Source of the DNA: Lentzea nigeriaca
GTDB taxonomy: Bacteria > Actinomycetota > Actinomycetes > Mycobacteriales > Pseudonocardiaceae
DNA: 64,000 bases
Reading direction: 5' to 3'
Assembly (NCBI RefSeq): GCF_016907955.1
Contig: NZ_JAFBCX010000020.1
Span: 1 to 64,000 of the forward strand
Notes under the pieces: model-generated
What the model was told of the DNA's origin: nothing
What the model saw: only the letters and a program-made list of their open reading frames with translations
Database searches by the model: none
In this document: positions 20,158-28,803 of the stretch, piece after piece
Layout: every line of letters begins with the position of its first letter
Numbering within the stretch: the first letter of the stretch is position 1
Program-made: the position numbers and the translations under genes

Positions 20158-20474
20158 ACCGTCGCCCTTCACTGCCAGGGGCGGCCGAGCTCTTCCGGCT
20201 GACCGCTGCCGCGCCCGCCGAGGCGCCGGACGCCGTCGAACCGCCCGTTCAGCGTCGTGGCTCCGGCCGGACCAAGCACACCACGAAGATCACGGTCTAC
20301 GTGTCCGACGAGGAGCTGCTGGCCCTGGAGCAGGCACGGCTCTCGCTGCGCGCCGCGCACGGCCTGGGCGTCGACCGCGGCCGCGTCGTGCGCGAGGCGA
20401 TCGCGATCGTGCTGGACGACCTGGAGACGCACGGTGACGCGTCGTTGCTGGTACGCAGGTTGCGCGAGCAGTGA
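20154..20474 (+). CDS. Small ribbon-helix-helix-like partner of the ParA-type ATPase
   Basis: A 106-residue protein with a disordered first 40 residues, then a KITVYVSDEELLALEQARLS strand-helix and RGRVVREAIAIVLDDLETHG. That is the general pattern of a ribbon-helix-helix DNA-binding dimer. It is coupled by overlaps to both the ATPase and scpA, which supports a role as the DNA-binding partner of the ATPase. No standard ParB signature is present. Confidence 0.75.
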   Translation: MNRRPSLPGAAELFRLTAAAPAEAPDAVEPPVQRRGSGRTKHTTKITVYVSDEELLALEQARLSLRAAHGLGVDRGRVVREAIAIVLDDLETHGDASLLVRRLREQ

Positions 20475-21295
20475 CAGAGGACGTTCCCGCTGCTTCGGAC
20501 GACGGCAAGTTCAAGGTTCGGCTCACGAACTTCGAGGGCCCGTTCGACCTGCTGCTGCAGCTGATCTCGCAGCACACGCTCGACGTGACCGAGGTGGCGT
20601 TGCACCAGGTCACCGACGACTTCATCGCGCACATCCGCGCCATGGGGGAGTCGTGGGACCTCGACGAGACCACCGAGTTCCTGGTGATCGCGGCGACGTT
20701 GCTCGATTTGAAGGCCGCGCGCCTGCTCCCGGCCGGTGACGTCGAGGACGAGGACGACCTGGCGTTGCTGGAGGCGCGCGACCTGCTGTTCGCGCGGTTG
20801 CTGCAGTACCGGGCCTACAAGCAGGTCGCGGCCCTGTTCGCGGAACTGGAGCAGGGCGCCTACCGCCGGTACCCGCGGTCGGTGTCGCTGGAGCCGCGGT
20901 ACGAGGGCCTGCTGCCCGAGGTGATGCTCGGGGTGACGCCGGAGAAGTTCGCCCTGATCGCCGCCGCCGCCTTCCGGCCCAAGCAGAAGCGGACGCTGTC
21001 GGTCGCGCACATCCACCAGCACCGGGTGTCGATCCGCGAGACCGCCGATGAGCTGCGTGCGTTGCTGATCGAGAAGGGCACGGCGTCGTTCGCGGAGATC
21101 GTCGCCGACTGCACCGAGACGATGGAGATCGTCGCGCGGTTCCTGGCGCTGCTGGAGCTGTACCGGGAGAAGTCGCTGGCCTTCGAGCAGGAGGACCCGC
21201 TCGGGCCGCTGCAGGTGACGTGGGTCGGCGGGACGTTGGAGGAAGCGCAGGCGCAGGTGCACGCCGGCGACGAGGACGAGGACTACGGCGGATGA
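20471..21295 (+). CDS. scpA: Segregation and condensation protein A
   Basis: The 274-residue kleisin subunit of the SMC-ScpAB condensin. The N-terminal SMC-neck-binding part is VRLTNFEGPFDLLLQLISQH near residues 14-34, with FLVIAATLLDLKAARLLP following. The C-terminal winged helix contains FAEIVADCTETMEIVARFLALLELYR. GTG at 20471 overlaps the upstream stop, and the end overlaps scpB as GATGA. Its acidic C-terminus (DEDEDYGG) is ordinary. Confidence 0.93.
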   Translation: MTEDVPAASDDGKFKVRLTNFEGPFDLLLQLISQHTLDVTEVALHQVTDDFIAHIRAMGESWDLDETTEFLVIAATLLDLKAARLLPAGDVEDEDDLALLEARDLLFARLLQYRAYKQVAALFAELEQGAYRRYPRSVSLEPRYEGLLPEVMLGVTPEKFALIAAAAFRPKQKRTLSVAHIHQHRVSIRETADELRALLIEKGTASFAEIVADCTETMEIVARFLALLELYREKSLAFEQEDPLGPLQVTWVGGTLEEAQAQVHAGDEDEDYGG

Positions 21296-22209
21296 GCGAG
21301 CCACTGGTGGGGCCGGACGCGGCGGAGATCGAGAAGCCGGGGCCCGCATTCGACGGGGGCGAAGGCGCTGAGGAGGCGGCGGTGGCCGCTGAGGTCGTGG
21401 AGCCCGCTGAGGTCGGTTCGGACGGCGCGGGGGTCCCCCCGGTCTCCAGTCTATCGGGCGGCACCGACGAAAACGGCACGTCAGAGGCGGAGGCTGTGGA
21501 CAACTCCGGTGCCGAAGCCGAGCCGGAGCCGGAAGCCGAGCCGGAGCCGGAGCCGGAAGCCGAGCCCGAGGCCGCACCGGAGCCCGACGCCGACGCGGCC
21601 GCCCTCGAAGCGCAGCTCCTCGCCGCCGCCCCCGAAGAGGCCATCAAGGACAGCGGCCTCCCCGACCTCACCGACGACACCGAACTCGACGCCGCCCTGG
21701 AGTCCGTGCTCCTCGTCGTCGACAGCCCGATCGCTGAAGACCAGCTCAGCAGTGCCCTTGAACAGCCGGTTAAGCGAATCAAGGAGGCACTCCGTAGACT
21801 CTCCACCCGGTACACCGAGTCCGGCAGCGGCATCGACCTGCGCAGGGCGGGGGACGGCTGGCGGTTCTACACGCGAGACCGGTACGCCCCGTTCGTGGAG
21901 AAGCTGCTGCTCGACGGGCAGCGCGCGAAACTCACCCGCGCGGCCCTGGAGACGCTCGCGGTGATCGCCTACCGGCAGCCCGTCACGAGGGCTCGGGTCG
22001 CGGCGGTGCGTGGCGTCAACGTGGACGGTGTGATCCGGACCCTGGTCGCGCGGGGGCTCATCGAGGAGACGGGCACGGACAGCGACACGGGTGGGATCCT
22101 GTACCGGACGACCGAACTGTTCCTGGAGCGGTTGGGGCTGTCGTCGTTGCACGACCTGCCGCCAATCGCGCCGCTGCTGCCCGAAGTGGATGCGATCGAC
22201 GATGTCTGA
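21292..22209 (+). CDS. scpB: Segregation and condensation protein B with long acidic N-terminal extension
   Basis: A 305-residue protein that binds ScpA in condensin. The two winged-helix domains begin near residue 130 (LDAALESVLLVVDSPIAEDQ) and include LTRAALETLAVIAYRQPVTR. The first 125 residues are an unusual Glu-Ala-Pro-rich extension with EPEPEA repeats (nt about 21520-21600). Typical ScpB proteins are about 200 residues, so the extension is lineage-specific and likely disordered. The end overlaps the rluB start by eight bases. Confidence 0.92.
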   Translation: MSEPLVGPDAAEIEKPGPAFDGGEGAEEAAVAAEVVEPAEVGSDGAGVPPVSSLSGGTDENGTSEAEAVDNSGAEAEPEPEAEPEPEPEAEPEAAPEPDADAAALEAQLLAAAPEEAIKDSGLPDLTDDTELDAALESVLLVVDSPIAEDQLSSALEQPVKRIKEALRRLSTRYTESGSGIDLRRAGDGWRFYTRDRYAPFVEKLLLDGQRAKLTRAALETLAVIAYRQPVTRARVAAVRGVNVDGVIRTLVARGLIEETGTDSDTGGILYRTTELFLERLGLSSLHDLPPIAPLLPEVDAIDDV

Positions 22210-22936
22210 GAACGAGGGCGTGCGCCTGCAGAAGGTGCTCGCGCAGGCGGGGATCGCCTCGCGCCGCGCTTCGGAGGAGCTGATCGACCAGGGGCGGGTG
22301 CAGGTCGACGGCAAGGTCGTGCGCGAGCAGGGGCGGCGGATCGACCCCGAGACCGCCGTGGTCCACGTCGACGGGGTGCGGGTGCAGATCCGCGAGGACG
22401 TCGTGACGATCGCGCTGAACAAGCCGTTCGGGATGCTCTCCACGATGGAGGACGACCTGGGTCGCCCGTGCGTCGGCGACCTGGTGCGCAACCGCAAGGA
22501 GCGGCTGTTCCACGTCGGTCGCCTCGACGCCGAGACCGAGGGCCTGCTGCTGCTCACCAACGACGGCGAGCTCGCGCACCGGTTGATGCACCCGAGCTAC
22601 AACGTCAAGAAGACCTACCTCGCCGAGGTTCCCGGCCCGGTCGAGAAGGGCGTCGGCAAGCGCCTCAAGGCGGGCATCGAGCTGGAGGACGGGCCGGTCA
22701 AGGTCGACTCGTTCAAGCTCATCAGCGCAGTGCCCGGCAAGGCGCTGGTCGAGGTTGTCCTGCACGAGGGCCGCAAGCACATCGTCCGCCGCCTGCTGGA
22801 GGCCGCCGGCTACCCGGTGCAGTCGCTGGTCCGCACCGCGATCGGCGAGGTCTACCTCGGCAACCAGCGTCCCGGTTCGATGCGGGTCCTGAACCGCCAG
22901 GAAGTCGGCGGCCTTTACAAGCTCGTCGGGCTCTGA
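22202..22936 (+). CDS. rluB: 23S rRNA pseudouridine synthase RluB type
   Basis: A 244-residue pseudouridine synthase of the RsuA family. An N-terminal S4 domain (RLQKVLAQAGIASRRASEEL) is followed by the catalytic segment VGRLDAETEGLLLLTNDGEL with the nucleophile aspartate near residue 107. RKHIVRRLLEAAGYPVQSL is the conserved C-terminal motif. ATG at 22202 overlaps the scpB end. In M. tuberculosis cmk and der follow; here a terminator and the nSTAND array follow instead. Confidence 0.93.
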   Translation: MSENEGVRLQKVLAQAGIASRRASEELIDQGRVQVDGKVVREQGRRIDPETAVVHVDGVRVQIREDVVTIALNKPFGMLSTMEDDLGRPCVGDLVRNRKERLFHVGRLDAETEGLLLLTNDGELAHRLMHPSYNVKKTYLAEVPGPVEKGVGKRLKAGIELEDGPVKVDSFKLISAVPGKALVEVVLHEGRKHIVRRLLEAAGYPVQSLVRTAIGEVYLGNQRPGSMRVLNRQEVGGLYKLVGL

Positions 22937-22956
22937 CCACACTCTGAACATCCCCC

Positions 22957-22989
22957 GTGCCCCTCCGGCCCCCGAGCCCGGAGGGGCAC
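22957..22989 (+). terminator. Terminator hairpin after rluB
   Basis: GTGCCCCTCCGG (22957-22968) pairs perfectly with 22978-22989 around a nine-base loop. Only CTTCT follows, not a true T run. It sits 20 bases after the rluB stop and separates the scp/rluB operon from the nSTAND array. Confidence 0.75.
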
Positions 22990-23079
22990 CTTCTGGCGAT
23001 CCCCCGATCACCACCTGCGACGAGAACGCTACGGCGAACACGTTGTAAGGGGTCGGCGATGCGCTTTGAACAACAGGGA

Positions 23080-23109
23080 GTGGACAATCGGTCACAGGGG
23101 GAGACCGAT
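23080..23109 (+). promoter_or_regulatory. GTGGACAATC motif and RBS-looping hairpin before nSTAND gene 1
   Basis: GTGGACAATC at 23080-23089 recurs exactly at 28779-28788 before the third paralogue. It overlaps a stem, ATCGGTC (23087-23093) with GACCGAT (23103-23109), whose nine-base loop holds the ribosome binding site GGGGGA, and the ATG follows at once. GACAAT could act as a -10 box. The dyad could be an operator or could control translation. Confidence 0.45.
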
Positions 23110-25845
23110 ATGCCACGCACGGAACGTCCGCTGGACAGTGAGGACACCGAGCTCGGCCGGTTCGCGGCCGATCTCCGCAAGCTCCGCGACAAGGCGGGCA
23201 AACCGTCGTACCGGGCTTTGGCTTCACGCGCCCATTACTCGGCGGCCACGCTCTCGGACGCGGCAGGCGGCAAGAAACTGCCGTCGCTCGCCGTGACTCT
23301 GGCCTACGTCAAGGCGTGCGACGGCGACGAGGAGGCGTGGGAAGAGCGGTGGCGGTCCATCGCCGCTCCGCCCGATCCCACGGGTGAGGCCCCGTACGTG
23401 GGCCTCAAGGCGTTCCAGAAGGAGGACGCCGACCGGTTCTTCGGCCGGGAGAAGCTCACGGGAAAGCTCGTCGACCTGGTCGCGAGACGTCCGCTCGTCG
23501 GCGTCTTCGGTGCGAGCGGGTCCGGCAAGTCGTCGCTGCTGCGGGCGGGCCTGCTCCCGAAGCTGGACAACGCCCTGATCTTCACGCCTGGCGTGCATCC
23601 GCTCGACGAGTGCGCGGTCCGGATCGCGCAGGCGACCGGGAACTCCTCCGTGGCACTGCGCGCGGAGCTCGCGGACCCGGCCGCGCTGGGACTGCTCGCC
23701 CAGCAGTACGACCTGGTGCTGGTCGTCGACCAGTTCGAGGAGATCTTCACGCTCTGCGGCCCCGAGCAACGCGACTGGTTCGTCCGGTCCCTCGTCGGCG
23801 CCCCGCACGTGGTCATCGGCGTCCGAGCGGACTTCTACGGCCACATCGGCCGTCATCCCGAGCTCGTCGAGGCGCTCGAAGGCAGCCAGCTCCTCGTGGG
23901 GCCGATGACGACCGACGAGCTGCGCCGCGCCATCACCGAACCCGCCCAGCACGTCGGCGCCACCGTCGAGACCGCGCTCGTCACCCGTCTCGTCGCCGAC
24001 GTGGCGGGCCAGGCGGCCGCGCTCCCGCTGGTGCAGCACGCGCTCGTCGAGACCTGGCACCGCCGCCGCGGCATGACGTTGTCGCTCGTCGGCTACGAGG
24101 AAGCGGGCGGCATCGAGCACGCCATCGCGCGCACGGCGGAGGCCGTCTACTCGGAGCTCACGGAAGATCAGCAACACACCGCCCGTGGCATCTTCCTGCG
24201 CCTCATCGCACTCGGTGAGGGCACCGAGGACACCAAGCGCCGCGCCGCCCGTGAGGACCTCGACGCCGAGGTCCTCGAACACCTCGCCGCCGCCCGTCTC
24301 GTCACGCTCACCGAGCAGCACGCCGAGCTCACCCACGAGGCCCTGATCCGGTCCTGGCCGCGGCTGCGCGACTGGATCGCGGAGGACCGCAACGCGCTGC
24401 GCGTGCACCACCAGCTCACCGAGGCCGCCGCGGAGTGGGACGGCGACCGCGACCTGCTCTACAAGGGTGCGCGGCTGGCCCAGGCGAGCGAACTGGATCC
24501 CGGCTCGCTCACCGAACCCGAACGCGCCTTCCTCACCGCGAGCCAGGCCGACGGCCGCCGCCGCGCCCGCCGCACGCGAGTGGTCGTGGCCGTCCTGTCG
24601 GTGCTGGTCCTGCTGCTGGCGGGCACTGTCGTGTTCGCCGGTCGGCAGGCTCGCGAAGTGTCCCACCAACGAGATGTCGCCGTGGCGGGCAGCGCGGCCG
24701 ACGCGGCACGGCGGATGGCGTTGCTGCCGACCGACTCCGGAGAGGCGATCCGGCTCGCGCTGGCGGCGTACAAGGTGGCGCCCACCGATGCGAACCGGGA
24801 CGCGCTGCTCGCCGTCGACGCGACATCACGGCGTGAGCGGCAGAGCACGAGCTCGGCGGGAAGCCGCTTCATCAAGCTCGACGGCGGCAGCCTCTTCGGC
24901 ACCTTCCAGAGCCTGAGCTTCGCCACGGGGCTCTGGGATCTCCGCGCACACGGCCTGGACTCGTCACACGGAACCATCGCCGGACGGCCTGTCGTCGTCA
25001 GCGACGACAACCGGCGCGCGGTCGTCGCCACCGAGCGAGGCGCCGAGCTGCAGGACATCACCAATCCGTCCAGTCCGCGCACGCTCGCCCGTGTGCCGGC
25101 CAACTCGTACTTCGAAAACGGCCTGTCGGCGAACAGCACGGTGGACACCATCGCGGGCGTGGTCACGACCGGCGCGTCCCTCGACGGCTACGCGGCCAAG
25201 ATCTGGCGGTACGTCGGCACCGGCGAGCTGCGCGAGATCGCCGTCCCCGGTGACAAGCCACCGCTCACGCTGCGCATGTCGCCGGACGGACGCACCGTGG
25301 TCGTGTCGCGGATCAACGGCGGATCCACCGAGATCTGGCGGATCGACGGTGATGCGGCGCACCGGGTGTACGACTCCATGGCGCCGGGGAACTTCGAACC
25401 TCGCCGGTTCAGCGCGGACGGCAGGTTCGTCCTCGTGGTCGGCTTGTCGCTGGGGCAGGTCCAGGTCTGGGACGTCACCGATCCCGCGAACCCGGTGGTG
25501 CAGGCCGACATCCCCACCCAGCCCAACGCCGAGCCCATGATCGAGTTCTCGCCGGACGGGCGGCAGGTGCTGCTCGCCACGGACCGTGCGGTGCACGTCT
25601 GGGACCTGACGCAGCGGGGCAGGCCCGTGCGGATCGCGGGTTTCGAGAACTTCCCGGACAACATCACCGCGGTCGACCACTGGTCGCCGCCGTACGGGTT
25701 CGTCGCCCTGACCGAGGGGACCATCTGGCTGCTGCGCACGGACGTGAACGAGGTGGTCCGGGACATGTGCCTCGGCGGTGCGGAACTGCCGGACCAGGAC
25801 TGGGCGAGGTACTTGCCGGAGGTCGAACGGGTGCCCGTCTGCTGA
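23110..25845 (+). CDS. HTH-nSTAND1-TM-propeller protein, paralogue 1
   Basis: A 911-residue signalling ATPase. Residues about 10-80 form an XRE-like helix-turn-helix (SYRALASRAHYSAATLSDAA). PYVGLKAFQKEDADRFFGRE near 93 opens the nSTAND1 NTPase domain. Walker A is GASGSGKSSLL near 136, Walker B is LVVDQFEEIF near 205, and VRADFYGH follows. One membrane helix lies at about 490-510 (VVVAVLSVLVLLLAGTVVF). The rest is a beta-propeller-like domain with weak WD-type units (VQVWDVTDPANP). It ends with MCLGGAELPDQDWARYLPE and a terminal Cys. ATG at 23110 is chosen from GGGGGA and from alignment with the two downstream paralogues. The likely role is sensing through the propeller and signalling to DNA or partners. 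Confidence 0.85.
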   Translation: MPRTERPLDSEDTELGRFAADLRKLRDKAGKPSYRALASRAHYSAATLSDAAGGKKLPSLAVTLAYVKACDGDEEAWEERWRSIAAPPDPTGEAPYVGLKAFQKEDADRFFGREKLTGKLVDLVARRPLVGVFGASGSGKSSLLRAGLLPKLDNALIFTPGVHPLDECAVRIAQATGNSSVALRAELADPAALGLLAQQYDLVLVVDQFEEIFTLCGPEQRDWFVRSLVGAPHVVIGVRADFYGHIGRHPELVEALEGSQLLVGPMTTDELRRAITEPAQHVGATVETALVTRLVADVAGQAAALPLVQHALVETWHRRRGMTLSLVGYEEAGGIEHAIARTAEAVYSELTEDQQHTARGIFLRLIALGEGTEDTKRRAAREDLDAEVLEHLAAARLVTLTEQHAELTHEALIRSWPRLRDWIAEDRNALRVHHQLTEAAAEWDGDRDLLYKGARLAQASELDPGSLTEPERAFLTASQADGRRRARRTRVVVAVLSVLVLLLAGTVVFAGRQAREVSHQRDVAVAGSAADAARRMALLPTDSGEAIRLALAAYKVAPTDANRDALLAVDATSRRERQSTSSAGSRFIKLDGGSLFGTFQSLSFATGLWDLRAHGLDSSHGTIAGRPVVVSDDNRRAVVATERGAELQDITNPSSPRTLARVPANSYFENGLSANSTVDTIAGVVTTGASLDGYAAKIWRYVGTGELREIAVPGDKPPLTLRMSPDGRTVVVSRINGGSTEIWRIDGDAAHRVYDSMAPGNFEPRRFSADGRFVLVVGLSLGQVQVWDVTDPANPVVQADIPTQPNAEPMIEFSPDGRQVLLATDRAVHVWDLTQRGRPVRIAGFENFPDNITAVDHWSPPYGFVALTEGTIWLLRTDVNEVVRDMCLGGAELPDQDWARYLPEVERVPVC

Positions 25846-25853
25846 CATGAGCC

Positions 25854-25882
25854 GTGGGTGGCACCTGGTGGACGCCACCCAC
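25854..25882 (+). terminator. Terminator hairpin after nSTAND gene 1
   Basis: GTGGGTGGC (25854-25862) pairs perfectly with GCCACCCAC (25874-25882) around eleven bases. There is no T tract. It lies nine bases after the stop, and the next paralogue has its own promoter-like region, so the array is probably not one transcript. Confidence 0.65.
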
Positions 25883-26006
25883 AGCCACACCGGCGCCGGT
25901 TCGGGGCGCGAGCACCGGGGCTTCTCGCCTCTGTCGACGTTAGGGCGAACGGGTTGTTCACGGTCAGGTGTTGGCCGCTGAACAAAGTTCTCTGAACAAT
26001 GACGGG

Positions 26007-28724
26007 ATGCCGAGACGGGAACGCCCTCTCGACGAGGGCGAGAGCGGTCTCCTGCAGTTCGCGGCGGATCTGCGGCGGCTGCGGGAGCGGGCGGGCAGCC
26101 CCACCTACCGGGAGCTGAGCCGGCGCGCGCACTACTCGGCCGCGGCGCTGTCGGAGGCGGCGGGCGGCCGGAAGCTGCCTTCGCTCGCGGTGACGAAGGC
26201 GTATGCCAAGGCGTGCGACGCCGACCCGGAGGAGTGGGCGCGGCGGTGGCGTGCGGTCGCGGAGACCGGACCGCACGGGGCCGACGGGAGCCCGTACGTC
26301 GGGCTGGCGATGTTCCAGCCCGACGACGCTCCGAAGTTCTTCGGGCGCGAGCGGCTGACGTCCGAGCTGCTGGCCACCAGGCACCGCTTCACCGGTGTGT
26401 TCGGACCGTCGGGCGTGGGGAAGTCGTCGTTGCTGCGGGCCGGTCTCATCGCCCGCACCCGCGAGCCCGTCCTGCTGTTCACGCCCGGCGCCGATCCCGT
26501 GGAGGAGTGCGCGCTCGCGCTCGCCCGGCTCACCGGCGCGGACGCGGTCGAGCTCGCCGACGAACTCCGCGATCCCGCGGCGCTGCGCCGCAAGCACGAG
26601 CATCTCGTGGTCGTGGACCAGTTCGAGGAGCTGTTCACGTTGTGCCGCAGCGAGGAACTGCGCAGGTGGCTCATCTCGGCGCTGACGAACTGCACGAAGG
26701 TCGTCATCGGCGTGCGCGCCGACTACTACGGCCACTGCGCGCAGTATCCAGAGCTGGTCGAGGCTCTCAGCGGCGGTCAGGTCATGGTCGGCGCGATGAC
26801 ACCGGACGAGCTCCGCCTCGCCATCACCGAACCGGCGGCGGTCGCCGGGGCGAAGATCGAGACGGCGTTGCTGGCACGGCTGATGGCCGACGCGGTGGGG
26901 CAGGCCGCCGTGTTGCCGTTGCTGTCCCACGCGCTGGCCGAGACCTGGCAGCACCGGCGTGGCATGACGTTGACGCTCGCGGCCTACGAGGAGGTCGGCG
27001 GTCTCGAACACGCGGTCGCCCGCACCGCGCAGGAGGTCTTCGACGGCTTCACGTCCCGGCAGCGGGCGCAGGCGAAACGGATCCTCCTGCGGCTCGTGAC
27101 CGCGGAGGACACGAAACGCCGTGCGCACAAGGACGAGCTCGAAGCCGACGACGAAGTGCTGGTCGCGCTGGCGGCGGCCAGACTCGTCGTGATCGATCGC
27201 GACGGCGTCGAACTCGCGCACGAGGCGTTGATCCGCAGCTGGCCCACGTTCGGCGAGTGGATCGAGGAGGACCGCGAGAACATCAAGGCGCAGCGCGAAC
27301 TCACGCATGCCACGCAGACCTGGGAAGCCCTCGACCGCGACCCCGGCGCGTTGTTCCGCGGCCGCCGGCTCGCCACCGTCCCGGCCGGACTTTCCCTGAA
27401 CGCCAAGGAACGCGCGTTCCTCGCCGCGAGTCTCGCCGCCGAGGAGGAGGTGTCGGCGAGCGCACGAAGACGCACCCGCCGCCAGCGTCAGCTGCTCGCC
27501 GCGCTGGCCGCGCTGATCGTCGTCGCCGTCAGCTCGACCGTCTTCGCCTTGCGGGCCAGCAGAACCGCCGATGAGCAACGCACCGCCGCCGCCGTGCTGA
27601 AGGCGGTCGGCGAGGCGGCCGCGCTGCGGTCCACCAACCCCGGCCTCGCCCAGCAGGTCGCGCTCGCCGCCTACCAGCTCGTGCCGTTGTCCCAGGCGCG
27701 CAACGGTTTGCGTCAGGAGGACGCCCCGTCCCAGGTGCTCCGCGACGCTCAGTCCGAAGTGACCGCACTGGTCGTGGGCCCGACGCAGCAACAGGTCGCC
27801 ACCGGGCACCGCGACGGCACGGTGGTGCTGACAGACCTCGACGACCTGCCGGCCCCGCGCGCTTCCCACGAGGCCGCAAGGCATTCCGGTGCCGTCACCT
27901 CCCTCGCGATGGACTCGACCGGCGGACTGATCGCGTCCGCCGGTGAGGACGGCGCCGTCCACGTCGTCGACGTCGCTCTCGGCAAACCCCGCGAGATCAC
28001 GGTTCTGCCCACTCGTGCCGTGGCCATCGCCTGGCAGGGCAGCACTCTCGTCACCACCGGCAACGACGGCGTCCTGAGCTTCTGGACCGACCTGCGCCGT
28101 GAACGCCCGAGACTCCTCACCACCGCAGAACTCGGCCTGGGACCGTTGGCGGGCATGGCTTTCCGCTCCGACGGCAACGTCCTCGCCGCCGTCACCACCG
28201 GCCGTGCCGTCCACCTCGTCGACGTCACCGACCCGCACGACGCCAAGCTCCTCTCCCTGACCAAGGACTTCGCGGGCACCGCCCAGTTCGGCGGCACGAA
28301 CCTGCTCATGACCACCTCGGCCACCGCCGTCCACGTCTGGGACGTCACCGACCCGCGCGATCCGGTGCTGCGCGCCGAGATCCCGTCCGGTGGCGGTGCG
28401 GTCACCTCGGCGTGGCTCGGCGCCGGCAGCGCCGCGGTCGCCACCGACGACGGCCTGGTACGGCTGTGGAAGCTGCCTCCCGGCGGCGACCCAGTCGAGC
28501 AGGCGTTGTTGCGCGGGCACACCGGACCCGTGGCGGCCGTGGGGCTGACGCCGAAGGGCGACGAGGTGGTGACCGGCGGTGCGGACCGGGCGGTGCGGCT
28601 GTGGAACGTCGATCCGCGCGACCCGGCGGTCCGGATCTGCGAGCAGGCCTACCCGCGGATGACCCGTGAGGAGTGGAAGCGGTACTTCGGCGACCTCGAG
28701 TTCACCCCGCCCTGCCACGACTGA
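26007..28724 (+). CDS. HTH-nSTAND1-TM-WD40 protein, paralogue 2
   Basis: A 905-residue protein with the same order as its neighbours: HTH (SRRAHYSAAALSEAAGGRKL), nSTAND1 entry PYVGLAMFQPDDAPKFFGRE, Walker A GPSGVGKSSLL near residue 132, Walker B VVVDQFEELF near 201, and VRADYYGHC. A membrane helix lies at about 494-515 (LLAALAALIVVAVSSTVFAL). The propeller is the clearest WD40 of the three, with VHVWDVTDPRDP and GHTGPVAAVGLTPKG then VRLWNVDPRDP. It ends ICEQAYPRMTREEWKRYFGD and a late Cys. AACAAT at 25995-26000 is six bases before the ATG, so the mRNA may be leaderless. Both catalytic motifs look intact. Confidence 0.86.
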   Translation: MPRRERPLDEGESGLLQFAADLRRLRERAGSPTYRELSRRAHYSAAALSEAAGGRKLPSLAVTKAYAKACDADPEEWARRWRAVAETGPHGADGSPYVGLAMFQPDDAPKFFGRERLTSELLATRHRFTGVFGPSGVGKSSLLRAGLIARTREPVLLFTPGADPVEECALALARLTGADAVELADELRDPAALRRKHEHLVVVDQFEELFTLCRSEELRRWLISALTNCTKVVIGVRADYYGHCAQYPELVEALSGGQVMVGAMTPDELRLAITEPAAVAGAKIETALLARLMADAVGQAAVLPLLSHALAETWQHRRGMTLTLAAYEEVGGLEHAVARTAQEVFDGFTSRQRAQAKRILLRLVTAEDTKRRAHKDELEADDEVLVALAAARLVVIDRDGVELAHEALIRSWPTFGEWIEEDRENIKAQRELTHATQTWEALDRDPGALFRGRRLATVPAGLSLNAKERAFLAASLAAEEEVSASARRRTRRQRQLLAALAALIVVAVSSTVFALRASRTADEQRTAAAVLKAVGEAAALRSTNPGLAQQVALAAYQLVPLSQARNGLRQEDAPSQVLRDAQSEVTALVVGPTQQQVATGHRDGTVVLTDLDDLPAPRASHEAARHSGAVTSLAMDSTGGLIASAGEDGAVHVVDVALGKPREITVLPTRAVAIAWQGSTLVTTGNDGVLSFWTDLRRERPRLLTTAELGLGPLAGMAFRSDGNVLAAVTTGRAVHLVDVTDPHDAKLLSLTKDFAGTAQFGGTNLLMTTSATAVHVWDVTDPRDPVLRAEIPSGGGAVTSAWLGAGSAAVATDDGLVRLWKLPPGGDPVEQALLRGHTGPVAAVGLTPKGDEVVTGGADRAVRLWNVDPRDPAVRICEQAYPRMTREEWKRYFGDLEFTPPCHD

Positions 28725-28803
28725 CCAGCACGTCGAGCGGCTTGGTTAGCGGCCCGTTAGACGGCGGGCGAACCTCTGGTGGACAATCCGGCCGGGAGGC
28801 GGC

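Noticed and set aside
19234-20474. ParA-like ATPase and small partner as a plasmid partition cassette
   Set aside because: They lie in the conserved chromosomal scpA-scpB-rluB block and the partner is not a ParB.
25188-28718. Minus-strand 1176-codon frame opposite nSTAND genes 1 and 2
   Set aside because: It is antisense of the nSTAND genes, whose plus frames carry the Walker motifs and propeller repeats.
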